DNA from: Medicago truncatula | Taxonomy: Eukaryota; Streptophyta; Magnoliopsida; Fabales; Fabaceae | Assembly: GCF_003473485.1 (NCBI RefSeq) | Contig: NC_053044.1 | Coordinates: 34,414,091 to 34,478,090 of the forward strand | Direction: 5' to 3' | DNA: 64,000 nucleotides | Part shown: piece by piece, positions 12,825 to 23,364 of the stretch | Layout of the letters: every line of letters starts with the position of its first letter | Position numbering within the stretch: position 1 is the stretch's first letter | Notes under the pieces: model-generated | Told to the model about the DNA's origin: nothing | Database searches by the model: none | The model's input: only the letters and a program-made list of their open reading frames with translations | Position numbers and translations under genes: made by a program

Positions 12825-13235
12825 GCGTGACTTAAGTCATGCAACACTTTAACACTTGCGTGACTTAAGTCACGCATCCTTTACTACTTGCGCAAGTTAA
12901 CTTGCGCACCTAGCCCTATTGCCTACGAAAATCGGACGAACCAAGCACAAAAACCAGCAAAATGAGATGAGTTTTGATGATACAATACCTGATATTTGGT
13001 GCTTGATGAGCGTAGAAACTTGCTTCCTGACGATTTGCAATGATTTGGGATGAGGATTTTGACCCAAAAAATTGCACTTTTTGGGTTTTTGAAGGTGGAG
13101 GGAAAGAAAATGGTGCTTGGAGTTTGGACTAATGAGTTTTGTACGAAAACAGTAACGTTGCGTCACTTAACATGCGCTACGTGAGTTAAGTTGCACAACG
13201 TTACTTAAGGTGTGCATCGTTACTTAAGGTGCACA
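12825..13235. repeat. Cluster of short palindromes with ACTTAAGT/AGTTAACT cores (element 1 end)
   Basis: Perfect palindromes GCGTGACTTAAGTCACGC (12858-12875) and TGCGCAAGTTAACTTGCGCA (12889-12908) sit beside a one-mismatch copy of the first (12825-12842). Degenerate versions continue to about 13235 (gcgtcacttaacatgcgc, acgtgagttaagttgcac, gttacttaaggtgtgca). They sit upstream of the transposase ORF, as the similar palindromes do in element 2, and are candidates for transposase-binding or hairpin-forming sites. Confidence 0.7.
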
Positions 13236-13449
13236 AAGGTAAATTCGGAACGGCTGTAGGACGCGAGCAAAATGTGCAGGGTGAGAGCAAGATTCTAAGT
13301 ATATTACAATAGAGCATGATCACCACCATCATCATCCAATACACCTTATGCCTTTGATATTAACATGCAATAAAAAAAAAAAATCAAAATATGACACCAA
13401 GCTTTACTTTGTTCTAATTCTAAAAACCAGGTATTAAACAAAAAAAAAA

Positions 13450-13650
13450 AATTATACTAAAAACCAGACCAAACATAATTACAACAGGACCATCAATAAA
13501 GAAGAATTATACTAAAAACCAGCCCCAAACATAATTACTACAGGACCAACAATAAAGAAAAATTATATTAAAAATCAGCCCCAAACATAATTAAGCATTA
13601 TACTAAAAATCAGCCCCAAACATAATTACAACAGGACCAACAATAAAGAT
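13450..13650. repeat. Minisatellite, about 55-bp unit, four copies
   Basis: The unit 'attatactaaaaaccagcc' followed by 'ccaaacataattacaacagg' and 'accaacaataaagaa' is repeated head to tail about four times. One copy is shortened (13585-13600, 'ataattaagcattatac'). Copies differ by a few substitutions. No coding potential was seen. Confidence 0.8.
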
Positions 13651-13701
13651 GACGCCACAATTTGTGAACATCACACCCCTTCAAATTAATTAATTAATTG
13701 T

Positions 13702-13787
13702 TCTCGTGAGCTTATCTCAGTCGGTAGGGACAATGCATAATGTATACTAAGTCCGGAGTTCGATTCCGGTCACAAAAAAAAATAGAC
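13702..13787 (+). mobile_element. Short tRNA-derived SINE-like retrosequence
   Basis: A tRNA-like core reads GTGAGCTTATCTCAGTCGGT, with an A-box-like TATCTCAGTCGG and a B box AGTTCGATTCC, and is followed by an A-rich tail. An 11-bp direct repeat TAATTAATTGT flanks it at 13691-13701 and 13788-13798, consistent with retroposition. It is too short and mismatched for a functional tRNA. A decayed relative appears near 16895-16960. Confidence 0.65.
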
Positions 13788-13894
13788 TAATTAATTGTGA
13801 ACGTCAGAAATACATTCTACACCCTTTCTCAAAAAAAAAAATCATTCTACACCCAACCGTTTGTCATCATTATATGCCTACCTTAATTACCTAC

Positions 13895-14172
13895 TCCCTC
13901 CGTTTTAAAATAAATATCGTTTAAATTTTTCTACACACATGTTGAGAAATACATTAGTTAAAAGAAAGAGAGATGTTATTTTATCAAATTATCATAATCA
14001 AATATTGGTTTGTTTTTCATTAAAGATAAAATAATACTTTAGAAGTAGTGTATATAGTATTAATTGAGGGGTACAATTGAAAAGAAAAAATTATTATTGC
14101 ATTGGAAACTGATGACATTCATTTTAAAACAATTTTTTTTAGCTAAAACGACACTCATTTTGAAATGGAGGA
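13895..14172. mobile_element. Stowaway-like MITE (CTCCCTCCGTTTT termini)
   Basis: The left end follows a TA: CTCCCTCCGTTTTAAAATAA. The right end on the other strand reads CCTCCATTTCAAAATGAGTG, giving a degenerate inverted repeat of about 25 bp around an AT-rich 220-bp interior. The CTCCCTCCGT...AAAATAA terminus and TA target are typical of plant Tc1/mariner-type MITEs. The decayed right end hides the second TA. Confidence 0.65.
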
Positions 14173-15410
14173 CCGGTGTTACTGAAATTTAATTAAAAAT
14201 CAGGTCTCTGTACAAGACGAACAGAGACCGGTCTTACTGAAAATACAAACTAAGGTGTCGTATATAAGCGAAACACCCGAAAACAAACACCAACAAAGAC
14301 AACCCTGTAATCAACACCCTTAAGAGCAACATCCACCAAAATAAACATCACCCCCTAAAACTGACTCTTATACTTACCAGCCACCGGAAAAAAACGACAT
14401 CTATAACACTCGTCGCCACTACTCACCTCAAAAGAACACCCTTGTAAAAGAGAACTCAGTCCTCATCACCAACACCGAGCCACATCCGAAGAACTCCTTT
14501 TCTAAAGATCATTCAGCTTCCACCACCGCGTAATCTCCGGTCCGCTGAAAGAAACACCAAAAAAGCTCAAAACCAAACTTGAACCAAATAACTAACTCCC
14601 GATCTTGAATCAAAAGCGATCAGCCCACCAAACTTCAAAACCAAATCAGAAGGGCACCCCTTACCCCCGGTCCACCAGAGAAACACTGTAGCCAACCAAA
14701 ACAATAATGCCGCTAGACGCCAACTCCCAATCTCGAAGCAAAATAACCGGCCCATCAGAATCCAGCACACAACAAGTAAGACGGATGACATGATTTGCGG
14801 TTGAGCAAACAACAATCACAAAGGAAAAAGAAGCTCAGCTCGAAGGACACACACCTTCAAAACACCCTAAACACCTTAACAACCTAAAACTCAAATAAAA
14901 GCTAGTGACAACAAGTATGGACCCGAATAAACAAATGCGACCTCCAATAGAAATCGTCCACAACAACCACCCACCTCCTCACATAATCAACACCAACCAC
15001 CACCACCACACTTCAACACCGCCACCCACTTCACCACGCATCACCACCACAACTTAAAACCTCCACCACCACTGCATCACCACCACCACTACATTACTAT
15101 GCCGCCAAACAATCTCACCAAGAAACAGACAACAACAAAAACATAAATCTAGAGGACGAAACCCAACAACAAAACACGGACAGCGACGCCGGTCTGAGGC
15201 GGATGCAACCTAGATCGAAAAAGGTTGTCGGTGACAAGGAGCAGGCGTTTGTCGCCGAAGTAAATCACAACCAAGCCAAAAGCAACATGAACAACAACAC
15301 TGCCGTCGGAGATCCACCAAACAAACTTCTGACCTAGCAAACAGAACAAAACACACAAAGAGCACCGTAAAACCCACTCAAACCCAAAAAAACGGATTTG
15401 CAATATATTA
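14173..15410. other. C-rich, strand-asymmetric segment, probably repeat-derived
   Basis: Composition changes abruptly to C/A-rich on the plus strand (G/T-rich on minus), with many CACCACC runs around 14990-15100. It begins with a near-direct repeat (accggtgttactgaaa at about 14171, accggtcttactgaaa at about 14228) and a small hairpin GGTCTCTGT...ACAGAGACC (14204-14230). Open frames on the minus strand (14567-14815, 15149-15403) have no recognised domain. It may be an untranslated part of a retroelement. Function unknown. Confidence 0.4.
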
Positions 15411-15794
15411 TAAGAAAATAAACATTGTTGACAATAAATTTCCTGACATAAAATGATATTACCTTTTTTTTCTTTCTAAATTGAGCTATCTACAATATAT
15501 ACAAATAAAATGTTAATTTTCTTGTGTTTAGTTTATGTTTTTAATATTTCAAATATTTTTGTTTTTTCTCTCAAAAAAAAAAGTTTTAATATAGGCTACC
15601 TCTTGTCAAAAAATAATAATAATATAGGTCACCTATCAATAGAATTCAACATGTCAATACTTTGAATCTGTAAAATGTAAAATTCAATTGTCGATATTTA
15701 TTCATTTTCATAAAAAAAAAAAAAAAAAATATCCATATGGAGTTAAAAAAAAGGAAGAAAAATAAAAGTTAAATCGGAAATAAATAAAATGAAA

Positions 15795-16525
15795 AAGAAA
15801 TGGGTACACTGTTCGTGGTGTGTATCAAATGCTCATGCGGCAAGAGATGCACAATTATGACGTTGTTTCGAATGCTCCGTGGCATAAGAGTGCTCCTCTA
15901 AAAGTCTCTATTTGCGTGTGGCGTCTTCTCCGCAATAGATGGCCAACAAAGGATAACTTGGTGCGACGAGGTGTTATTTCTTATGATTCTCAATTTTGTG
16001 TTACAGGTTGTGGACAAAATGAAACAATAGACCACTTAATTATTCATTGTCCTATTTTTGGTGCTCTCTGGCAACAAATTAAAACTTGGATCGGTGTATT
16101 TTTTGTGGATCCTCATCAGGTTTTGGCCCATTATCATCAGATTGTTTATTCTTCAGGTGATTATGCTCCAAGAAGGTCTTTTCTTCATTTGATTTGGCTT
16201 TGTGGTATTTGGGTTCTTTGGAATGAAAGAAATAATAGATTGTTTGTCAACACAGCTAAAACAACATAGCAACTTCTTGAGAAGGTTAAGATTACATCTC
16301 TCAAATGGTTGAAAGCAAAAAATGTGTGATTTTCTTTTGGTTATCATTTGTGGTGGCAGCGTCCCCTTGCTTGTTTAGGGATTGAGTGATGTATGATGTA
16401 TTTTTCGTTCATGTCTTTTATGGTTTGATTGGAACTATTTGTAACCTTGTTTTGTCTCATTTGGCACTCCTTATGCTAGGGAACAAAACTCTTGTTAATA
16501 TATCTCATTTTGGCTTGTTAAAAAA
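15795..16525 (+). mobile_element. 5'-truncated LINE fragment, reverse-transcriptase C-terminal zinc-binding domain
   Basis: The frame begins YTVRGVYQMLMRQ and continues with APLKVSICVWRLLRNRWPTK, then a Cys/His-rich stretch with CVTGCGQNETIDHLIIHC and LWQQIKTWIG. This is the zf-RVT region found at the C-terminus of plant LINE reverse transcriptases. It stops at 16267-16269. About 250 bp of 3' UTR-like sequence and an A-rich tail ending near 16525 follow. The polymerase and endonuclease parts are missing, as in typical 5'-truncated LINE insertions. No certain target-site duplication was found. Confidence 0.85.
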
Positions 16526-16529
16526 AAAT

Positions 16530-18909
16530 ATATATATATATTTTACTGTGTGAGACAAAAAATCCTTCCACTTGTTTCCCTCGTTTTCAGCTTGTCAGAT
16601 TAAAAGTAACATGAAAATTATTTTTGGTGCAAAACTTGAAAAGTAAAATGAAAATGATCATGGAGAATCACGAATTATGTTATGTGATATTCAAGTCTTC
16701 ATAAACTTTTCTGGAGTCCAACTGTCATATAGGCCACTATGTATAAAATAGATTCTAGGTTATACTATGGGTGTAATATCTTATCAACTCTCCACCTAAA
16801 ATTAATTAAAAATAAATCTGAAGTTTTGACTTTCGAAACTCAACATGTTCATGTCCTCTGTTATATTCCTGTCTCACAGATTTAATAAGAAAAAATATAA
16901 TAGCTAAGTTGATAATGCATAATATGTGCAAGGTCAGTTTCGAATTTCGGATAAAAAATATATATTCAAATTGACCGGAACACATCACACATGCATATTT
17001 GTGCTATTCATCCAAGGAAAAAAGAAAAAAAAAAACACACTGGTTGTAATTTGTTTTAGGATTTCTTCATTGAAATTTCTTTTACGTCCTAGCCAATAGT
17101 TTAAGGTTTTTTCTTTTTTATTACATGAATCATAGTTCAGTCGAACAATAGTTTAACCGATAAATACATTTGCTTATATACTTTATCATATTATTAAATC
17201 ATAACGAAATAATTTAGTTCTGTTAAATTAATTTTTTTGAAGGATGTTCTGTTAACTTAATATTTTATATGATTTTTTTTAATAGATTTTTTATTAATAG
17301 AAAAATGACTTTATACAAATATTTTATCAGATGTTTTTTCTTAAATATTTTAAGCTGATTACAAAATAATAATAGTTGCCAAACAACTTTATCCTTATTT
17401 ATAAAGCACTTTTTTTGTTTTGTTTTAAGCTTAAAGTTAGCTTTTAAAGTTGAAAAAAGTTAGGCCAAACCGTACCTAAGTATTATATCCTTCACCTCTT
17501 CTTCCACTTCCACCTCTTTGCATTATTTGAGCCTTTAAACTTTCCAAGCCTGAGAGAAAAATCCATAGAAGGATCCTGTCTTGTTCTGTGAATTGAGAAA
17601 GATAAACAGCACAATCGATTATTTTGTCTCATCACTTCACTGTTGTAACTGCATTTTAAAATGATCCATTTAGAATAAAAAAATCTTCGAAATGAATATT
17701 ACAATTCTTTCAGACAATGCAACTTGCATTTTCATTCCTCAACCACAAGTAAAACAAACACAATCCATAGAAAAGTAACCTACCTCTAAAAGTCAATTCC
17801 AAACCAAAAACCAAATGACTTCTGATTACTAAGTAGCAGACTAAACTAAAAGTAGTATGATCAACAAGATTTACACCAAGTACCAGTAACCAAAAGTAGC
17901 ATGATCAATGAAATTTCTTCTAGGTGGCAACAGCCAAAGCTCAATCTCTTCATTCAAATATATTATTGACTAAAATTATCCTGGTCTCAAGACAAAGAAG
18001 CCAAGAAAAACTTCTCACTCAACGAAAGAGCTTTGAGAATCGTTATTTTGTTCAAATTTTCAATCCTTAGTGCATATGTCTACAATGTCATCCCAATTTA
18101 GGATGACCTTAAATCGGAATCACATGGTTTCTTCATGAAGCTTCAAAACAAAAGAAAACAGCAATACTGAGCTGGTGTATAACACAATAGTCATTTACTG
18201 ATAAAGCTAAACAAAGCACAAGTGATGCTAATGTTACCCACAAATACGTATACAAAGTCTGCGCTTACTCTATCTCCATTTACATAACTAGTCAAGTGCA
18301 TTTCATAAACAAGTTAGCAGAAGACAGAACAAAGCATGAGTTTTACTTTGGCTGTACTTAGCAGTGGGATTAACAAATGAAAGTAGTTTAGGAAGCTGGT
18401 TGTTGAAGGCATTATAAATTTATAACAGGGGTAAAGTACAGTTCATCAAATTAATAGTAAAAATGGACAGAGATTTTCAAACTCTCTTCTGCATAGTACT
18501 CTTTCTATCCTCATATTTCTTTCTTATAACAGAGCAATAATGTATATTGTACCAAAAACAAAACCTAGTCCCTACCATATCAAAGTCAAGAGCTCTAATG
18601 TTCATCTAGTTCACATTACTTGACATACATGTACAGTAAAATCATGCATAGACAGAGTTTGATAGGAAAAATTTAAATATAGTACAAGCTTCTATAAAGA
18701 AAAGCCAAAGTTACTCATAAATATATGCACAATTAAAGAAAGTAACACCTTGGAGCTAACCCTTTAAGGGAGAGCCTGTGTGTAACAGTAATAATTGCTA
18801 TCAGATCATCTTTTAAAAAACCTTTCTTTACAACTCATTTGCTATCACGTGTTCAAATGAGCTAACGGTGAATGAGTGAAGGATCATCTATTAGCTTGTT
18901 AACGGCTTT
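16530..18909. other. AT-rich intergenic region downstream of the TAF1C-like gene
   Basis: No supportable gene. A decayed tRNA-like retrosequence resembling that at 13702-13787 lies near 16895-16960 (agctaagttgataatgcata and a degenerate B box). T/A-rich repeat-like DNA spans about 17050-17480. The stretch 18400-18909 may hold the 3' UTR of the neighbouring minus-strand gene. Confidence 0.45.
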
Positions 18910-21564
18910 TTAAAATCCAGATTGACTACAAAATTCATTATACAAATCAAAACTATTTTGCCATTTAGACATCTTCAATTTCAATAATGTGAACGCCTCT
19001 AAACTCTGCTGTTCAAACTTGGTCACAGGAGCATCAAACCGCAACGTAATTGGGCAAAGATCATCAAACATCTCTTCTCCGACAGATTCAGTCTTCTCAC
19101 CGGGCTCCTCACAGGACTTCTCCGAAACCTTAAAAATAAATGTATCATAAATGGTATCAGTATGAACAGAGTTTCCCTGTACATTGTCTATTTGACGATA
19201 TGTCGAAAAAGATTTTGGTTTCAAAGAACCATCCCAATGTTCCGTTTTGTCATCACCAAGGGAGATTTCATGATCATCAGGGTGACACGAACCAGCAATC
19301 TCACAAGCGACCTGCATAACTTCTTTGTATTTGAGGTCAAGCTCTGCTTCTACTGAAAATTCATCACTTTCCGAACTTGAGTACCCATAGCGAACTTCAT
19401 TAATCACAAGTAAAACAGGGAAAGGAATAACTGGACCCACAATGTCATTGTCGCTATGGGGTGATGGTTTCCTTAGAAAGAACGGAGGCAGCTGAGGAAG
19501 GTCTGGAACAGCTGAAAATTCTAAAGGTACCATATTTTGGTTGTGTGCAATGACTTCACGACATTCAGAATAACTCAAAAATGCTAACTGTAATAACTCT
19601 AAAGGCAAGTCAGTCCACAATTTTCTCAAGGCAACCTCGTGGAAGCTTGCTGGTAGCGTGACATCTTTAAAAATAGAAGAAATTGCAGGAGATGATCTTG
19701 AATGGCCCAACCCACAAGCATTTAATTTTTTACACAATAATTCATGAACTTCTGAACAAAAAGGTGCCTCCTCTTGATCATCAGAATAGGTCTTTTCTAG
19801 TTTTGTAGTTAGGATTTGACCAAGATTACCATTTGCATAGGCATAAAGGTAATTCAATTTTAAGTAACGAAATTCTGAAGATTTGTATTTGTATTCCTTA
19901 ACACTCAAGGGACACAACAAGTGTGACTCCAAACATAAATCTGCTTCGTGGCAATCTTCCAAGCTTCTAGCCATAGCCTGGGAGGCGTGATACCTCTGCA
20001 ATTCAAACTTTCCTGACGACATTACCCTTACTAGAGTAAAACCACCATGCTCATCTGGTTCGCAGAGTAAGGAAGCAAGGTCATTGCTTAAAATGCCAAA
20101 TCCCAAAACCATCTCTTTCTTCAGCTGCAAATCAATCCACTCGGGAAGTGCATCCTTTGACAACTCTTCCCTGAACAAACAATTTCCACAATGACACCCA
20201 CGACTTGATAAATTGATCTCAGATGGAAGCTCCCAAGCACAGAATGTTGTGTTAATCTTTGAAAGCGTTGAAGTAATAGAACCTTTTCGAAATGATGCAG
20301 GTCCATAGCAGAAGATATTGAACTCAGAATTCCAAAATGATCCCAAGATAATGCAAAATCCCATTTCAGAAGCCAACTGAAAAGTATCTTCTTTTGAGTG
20401 GGATCTCAACGTAGACAAACTTAATACAGTCATGTAGCACGGTTCATCAATGCCGTGCCTCCATTGCAATACTGGCTTCAAAGGGTTCCTTATATCGCAT
20501 AGAACTAAAAGACTTCTAGAAGTCACAGTGAAGTAAAAGTTATCAGGAGATTCAGTACCAACCCTTGACAAGGCAAGAAACCGCTCGTTTTCATCAGGAG
20601 CATACATCCGCAATGTCTCAATCTTCAAAAGGCAAGTCACATTGCATTCATTTGATCTAAAATCAACTAAAAATACAGCATCGTAACGGGCAACAATCAA
20701 AATCCTTGGATGCCAACTAAATTCACAACTAAGCCAAGCCTTGTTTTCAGAACAAGCTGAATCATTCCATGGTACTCTCAACCTAGTCCCTTTGAAAGTC
20801 TTCATTGAACCTTGAGCATCCACATCAAACAAAAACAATTGACCACTTTCTAACAAAACCATACTCTCTTCCAATATATGAGGACTCCAACAAGCACGCA
20901 CAACAGCTTCCTTAAACACTTTACTTCTTCCCAAATAAGACATACTAGGACTATCCGAACTCAAATTATGTTTGACATCAAACCAACAAACAGAATAACG
21001 TGAAGAAGCCAACACATATCCAATAACAGGAGAAGAATCGGGTTCACTGTCATCCTCAGTAACTGGATTCACTGACATCCTCAAGATACGGCTAGAAGAA
21101 CCAGTAGAAGCTCGAAAGACATCGCCTTTGACATCAAGCCGAGTCTCCAACAGCGAGTCCTTAACACCCAACATAAAAAAGCCAATAGTTTCGTCATTGG
21201 CACCGGTTGGGAAGATAACAACAGCTTTTGGGGTATTCGGGCATTTAAGAAGTTGAATGCGGTTGTGAAGGAAATGAGAAACATTGTCATCATCGAGTTC
21301 AGGAGTAGAATCAAATAGATGGGCAATAGTGGAAGCAGTGGAGGGGAGAATGGAAGGGTCGGAGGTTAAAAGGTAGCGTTCGGTTAAGAGGTTGTGTGGA
21401 AGGTGAAGAGAGGGAATTGTGGAAGAGAAAATAGGGGTTGGTGAGTTAGAATTAGGGTTAAAGAAGAGTGGACCAAGGGAATCAGGATCAGAGTGAAGAA
21501 GAAGATTTGATACAGTGGATGCACCTATTGGGAATAGTGATTTCCATTCTTCTGAAAATTCCAT
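18910..21564 (-). CDS. TAF1C-like protein, probable RNA polymerase I transcription factor subunit (intronless CDS)
   Basis: One uninterrupted frame of 884 codons from the ATG at 21562-21564 (MEFSEEWKSLFPIGASTVSN) to TAA at 18910-18912. The frame stays open 18 codons further upstream, but that extension lacks an ATG and begins at a splice-acceptor-like TGCAG, so the downstream ATG is chosen. A 5' UTR intron fits 21615 to about 21944 (donor ACT|GTAAGT, acceptor TTTTGTGCAG). The protein has WD/beta-propeller-like blocks (WSPHILEESMVLLESGQLFLFDV, WHPRILIVARYDAVFLVDFR, LVLCDIRNPLKPVLQW) and ends WQNSFDLYNEFCSQSGF. I recognise it as resembling plant proteins annotated as TBP-associated factor RNA polymerase I subunit C; these would act in rRNA gene initiation in the nucleolus. 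The functional name comes from memory of similar annotations, so confidence is moderate. Confidence 0.65.
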   Translation of the reverse strand: MEFSEEWKSLFPIGASTVSNLLLHSDPDSLGPLFFNPNSNSPTPIFSSTIPSLHLPHNLLTERYLLTSDPSILPSTASTIAHLFDSTPELDDDNVSHFLHNRIQLLKCPNTPKAVVIFPTGANDETIGFFMLGVKDSLLETRLDVKGDVFRASTGSSSRILRMSVNPVTEDDSEPDSSPVIGYVLASSRYSVCWFDVKHNLSSDSPSMSYLGRSKVFKEAVVRACWSPHILEESMVLLESGQLFLFDVDAQGSMKTFKGTRLRVPWNDSACSENKAWLSCEFSWHPRILIVARYDAVFLVDFRSNECNVTCLLKIETLRMYAPDENERFLALSRVGTESPDNFYFTVTSRSLLVLCDIRNPLKPVLQWRHGIDEPCYMTVLSLSTLRSHSKEDTFQLASEMGFCIILGSFWNSEFNIFCYGPASFRKGSITSTLSKINTTFCAWELPSEINLSSRGCHCGNCLFREELSKDALPEWIDLQLKKEMVLGFGILSNDLASLLCEPDEHGGFTLVRVMSSGKFELQRYHASQAMARSLEDCHEADLCLESHLLCPLSVKEYKYKSSEFRYLKLNYLYAYANGNLGQILTTKLEKTYSDDQEEAPFCSEVHELLCKKLNACGLGHSRSSPAISSIFKDVTLPASFHEVALRKLWTDLPLELLQLAFLSYSECREVIAHNQNMVPLEFSAVPDLPQLPPFFLRKPSPHSDNDIVGPVIPFPVLLVINEVRYGYSSSESDEFSVEAELDLKYKEVMQVACEIAGSCHPDDHEISLGDDKTEHWDGSLKPKSFSTYRQIDNVQGNSVHTDTIYDTFIFKVSEKSCEEPGEKTESVGEEMFDDLCPITLRFDAPVTKFEQQSLEAFTLLKLKMSKWQNSFDLYNEFCSQSGF

Positions 21565-22295
21565 TGCAAGTAATAATAATGATAGTTGAAAACAACACTG
21601 ATTCAAATAAATCTGCACAAAACAAAATCAATAGGAAAAACTAGTTATTAGAAAACAACAACATTTTGATAATTAAAATAGCAGTAACGTTCTTATCAGA
21701 AGAAAAATTAGGAAAATGTAATGAATCACAAGAACAACAATAACAACAGGTACAGGGAAAGAAGAAAAAACAAGTAAGAAATGGAATTAAGTACAGGTAT
21801 TATTGAATGGTTATGAAGTAGAAAACGAAAAAACCATCCATGAATGAATGAATCTATATGAGCAAGCACAATGTTATCAGAATTTATTGAATGTGATAAG
21901 AAAGGAAAAAGGAATGAAGGAAGGGGTTGAAAAACTTACAGTTGATTTTCAAAAATCTGATACTGTTGGAAGAAGGTGATGGTGAGAGGGAGACAGTGGC
22001 GTAGATGAATTGTCAGTTTGCCGGCGCGGTGGCGAGATGGGGCGGGACTGGTTCGATGGTGACGAGACGGCGGGAAGAGGGTTTAGTTTAGTTTAGGGCT
22101 TTGGGAAAGAAACTGAGAATAAGAAAGAAGTGAGAGGAAAACAAAAGTAAAAATCATTTAGTCAAAATCTAATATAAATTTTAAATATTTTCTTATAAAT
22201 ATTTATCTCTTAAAATACTAAACGCCATTTTAGTAAAAAAATAATAATAATGTAATTTTCACCTTTTAACTCTTCTGCATTGCTATTAACGGGAG

Positions 22296-22441
22296 GAGTA
22301 TTGCTGTTCCCACATGTTGTTTGGCTGTGCCACACGAGTAAAATACCAAAATATCCTTCGACAGTTTGCTATTGAGGTTTTTAGGAAACTGGCGGCAGTT
22401 AACTGCCGAGGAAAACCTCGGTAGTTAACTGCCGAGGAAAT
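22296..22441 (+). repeat. Left terminal inverted repeat of MULE element 2
   Basis: Matches the right end over about 147 bp, including TGCTGTTCCCACAT, TGTGCCACAC, AGGTTTTTAGGAAAC and two intact palindromic blocks (22393-22408, 22416-22437). A third block at about 22354-22374 (TCGACAGTTTGCTATTGAGG) is the decayed counterpart of the intact palindrome in the right repeat. Confidence 0.9.
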
Positions 22442-22724
22442 TTGATTATGCAGACAGCAGGTTCTGCATAATTCTAAGTATTTCCAAGCCATTTTTTCGG
22501 CCAGTTTTTACCTGTAATTAAACCAGAGCATTTCCAAAAGTAATATAATTCATATGTATGATTGAAACTCGGACATAATGAAGATAAATACAATATCTTT
22601 TACAATTGTTCATAATTAAATTAAACCGACATTTGGTTAAAATTAAACAGACGTTTGAAATTCATCAAAACATTACAAAGTGTCCATAATTAAACTACTC
22701 ATTACACATCATTAAATTAAATCC

Positions 22725-23069
22725 CTACTTACATTCAATGCAATTACATATGGAACGAACATACATATATAATATATTGTCTTCCACCATATTCCGAAAC
22801 ATAAATCCGACGTCGCCGTCGTCGCGAATAAGCAAAGGCATATAGCTTGCCGTTTTCCATGCGTATTCATCTCTATCTTCTCCTAGGTCTATGCATGGCA
22901 TTTGACCAAACAAGTGACGTGTATATTGATTTTCACCAAGATGCTCAAAATAAGTGTTAAGTTGTGCTTTCAAATTGTCAAGAGAGTCCGTCGGCGTTAT
23001 CATAACCTTAACCATCTTTTTAAACGCGGAGTACCTAACCCGCCCTTCAATTTGTGCAACCTCAGACAT
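22725..23069 (-). CDS. MULE element 2 second ORF, small protein resembling MuDR N-terminal domain
   Basis: A 114-codon frame starting MSEVAQIEGRVRYSAFKKMV and ending CNCIECK. It lies downstream of the transposase ORF and inside the inverted repeats, so it belongs to the element. The C-terminal part, YMPLLIRDDGDVGFMFRNMV followed by an ILYMYV strand, resembles the 'ydI.dDeDV..M' and final beta-strand pattern of the N-terminal (PB1-like) domain of plant MuDR proteins. Here that domain would be a separate polypeptide, or an exon of a spliced transcript. Element 1 has only the first 30 codons of a related ORF. Function unproven. Confidence 0.55.
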   Translation of the reverse strand: MSEVAQIEGRVRYSAFKKMVKVMITPTDSLDNLKAQLNTYFEHLGENQYTRHLFGQMPCIDLGEDRDEYAWKTASYMPLLIRDDGDVGFMFRNMVEDNILYMYVRSICNCIECK

Positions 23070-23364
23070 GTCTCACTTGAAAAATTTTGTAACAAAAGAA
23101 TCATATATTAGAACAAAATTAAATGGAATGTAATAACGAATAAATGAAATGCGGAAAACATTAAAAAGCTATAAATTAGTATTGCATTATTTTCTCCACA
23201 TAAAAATCATATTATCATATAATATATATATATCAATATAAATTACATAATGTTAGTTATATATTGGCCACCAAAAAATTGGCGTTACAATTTCGACCCA
23301 AAAAAATACATCGGTGTAATTTCTACCAAAAAAAAAGAACTAACACCGACAAAAAAATCACTCA

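Larger units (their letters stand above)
9361..13295 (-). mobile_element. Decayed MULE-OTU element 1
   Basis: A Mutator-like element read right to left: palindrome-rich 5' region (about 12825-13240), broken transposase/OTU ORF (9729-12702), and a truncated second ORF (9361-9453). The right end is inferred from the minus-strand sequence GAATCTTGCTCTCACCCTGC near 13295, which resembles the terminus GAGTTTTGCTGTTCCCACAT of element 2. No matching left terminus or target-site duplication was found, so the left end is probably deleted and the boundary is approximate. Confidence 0.6.

Noticed and set aside
16895-16960. Possible tRNA gene
   Set aside because: Only a decayed tRNA-like retrosequence; no cloverleaf can be formed and the B box is mutated.
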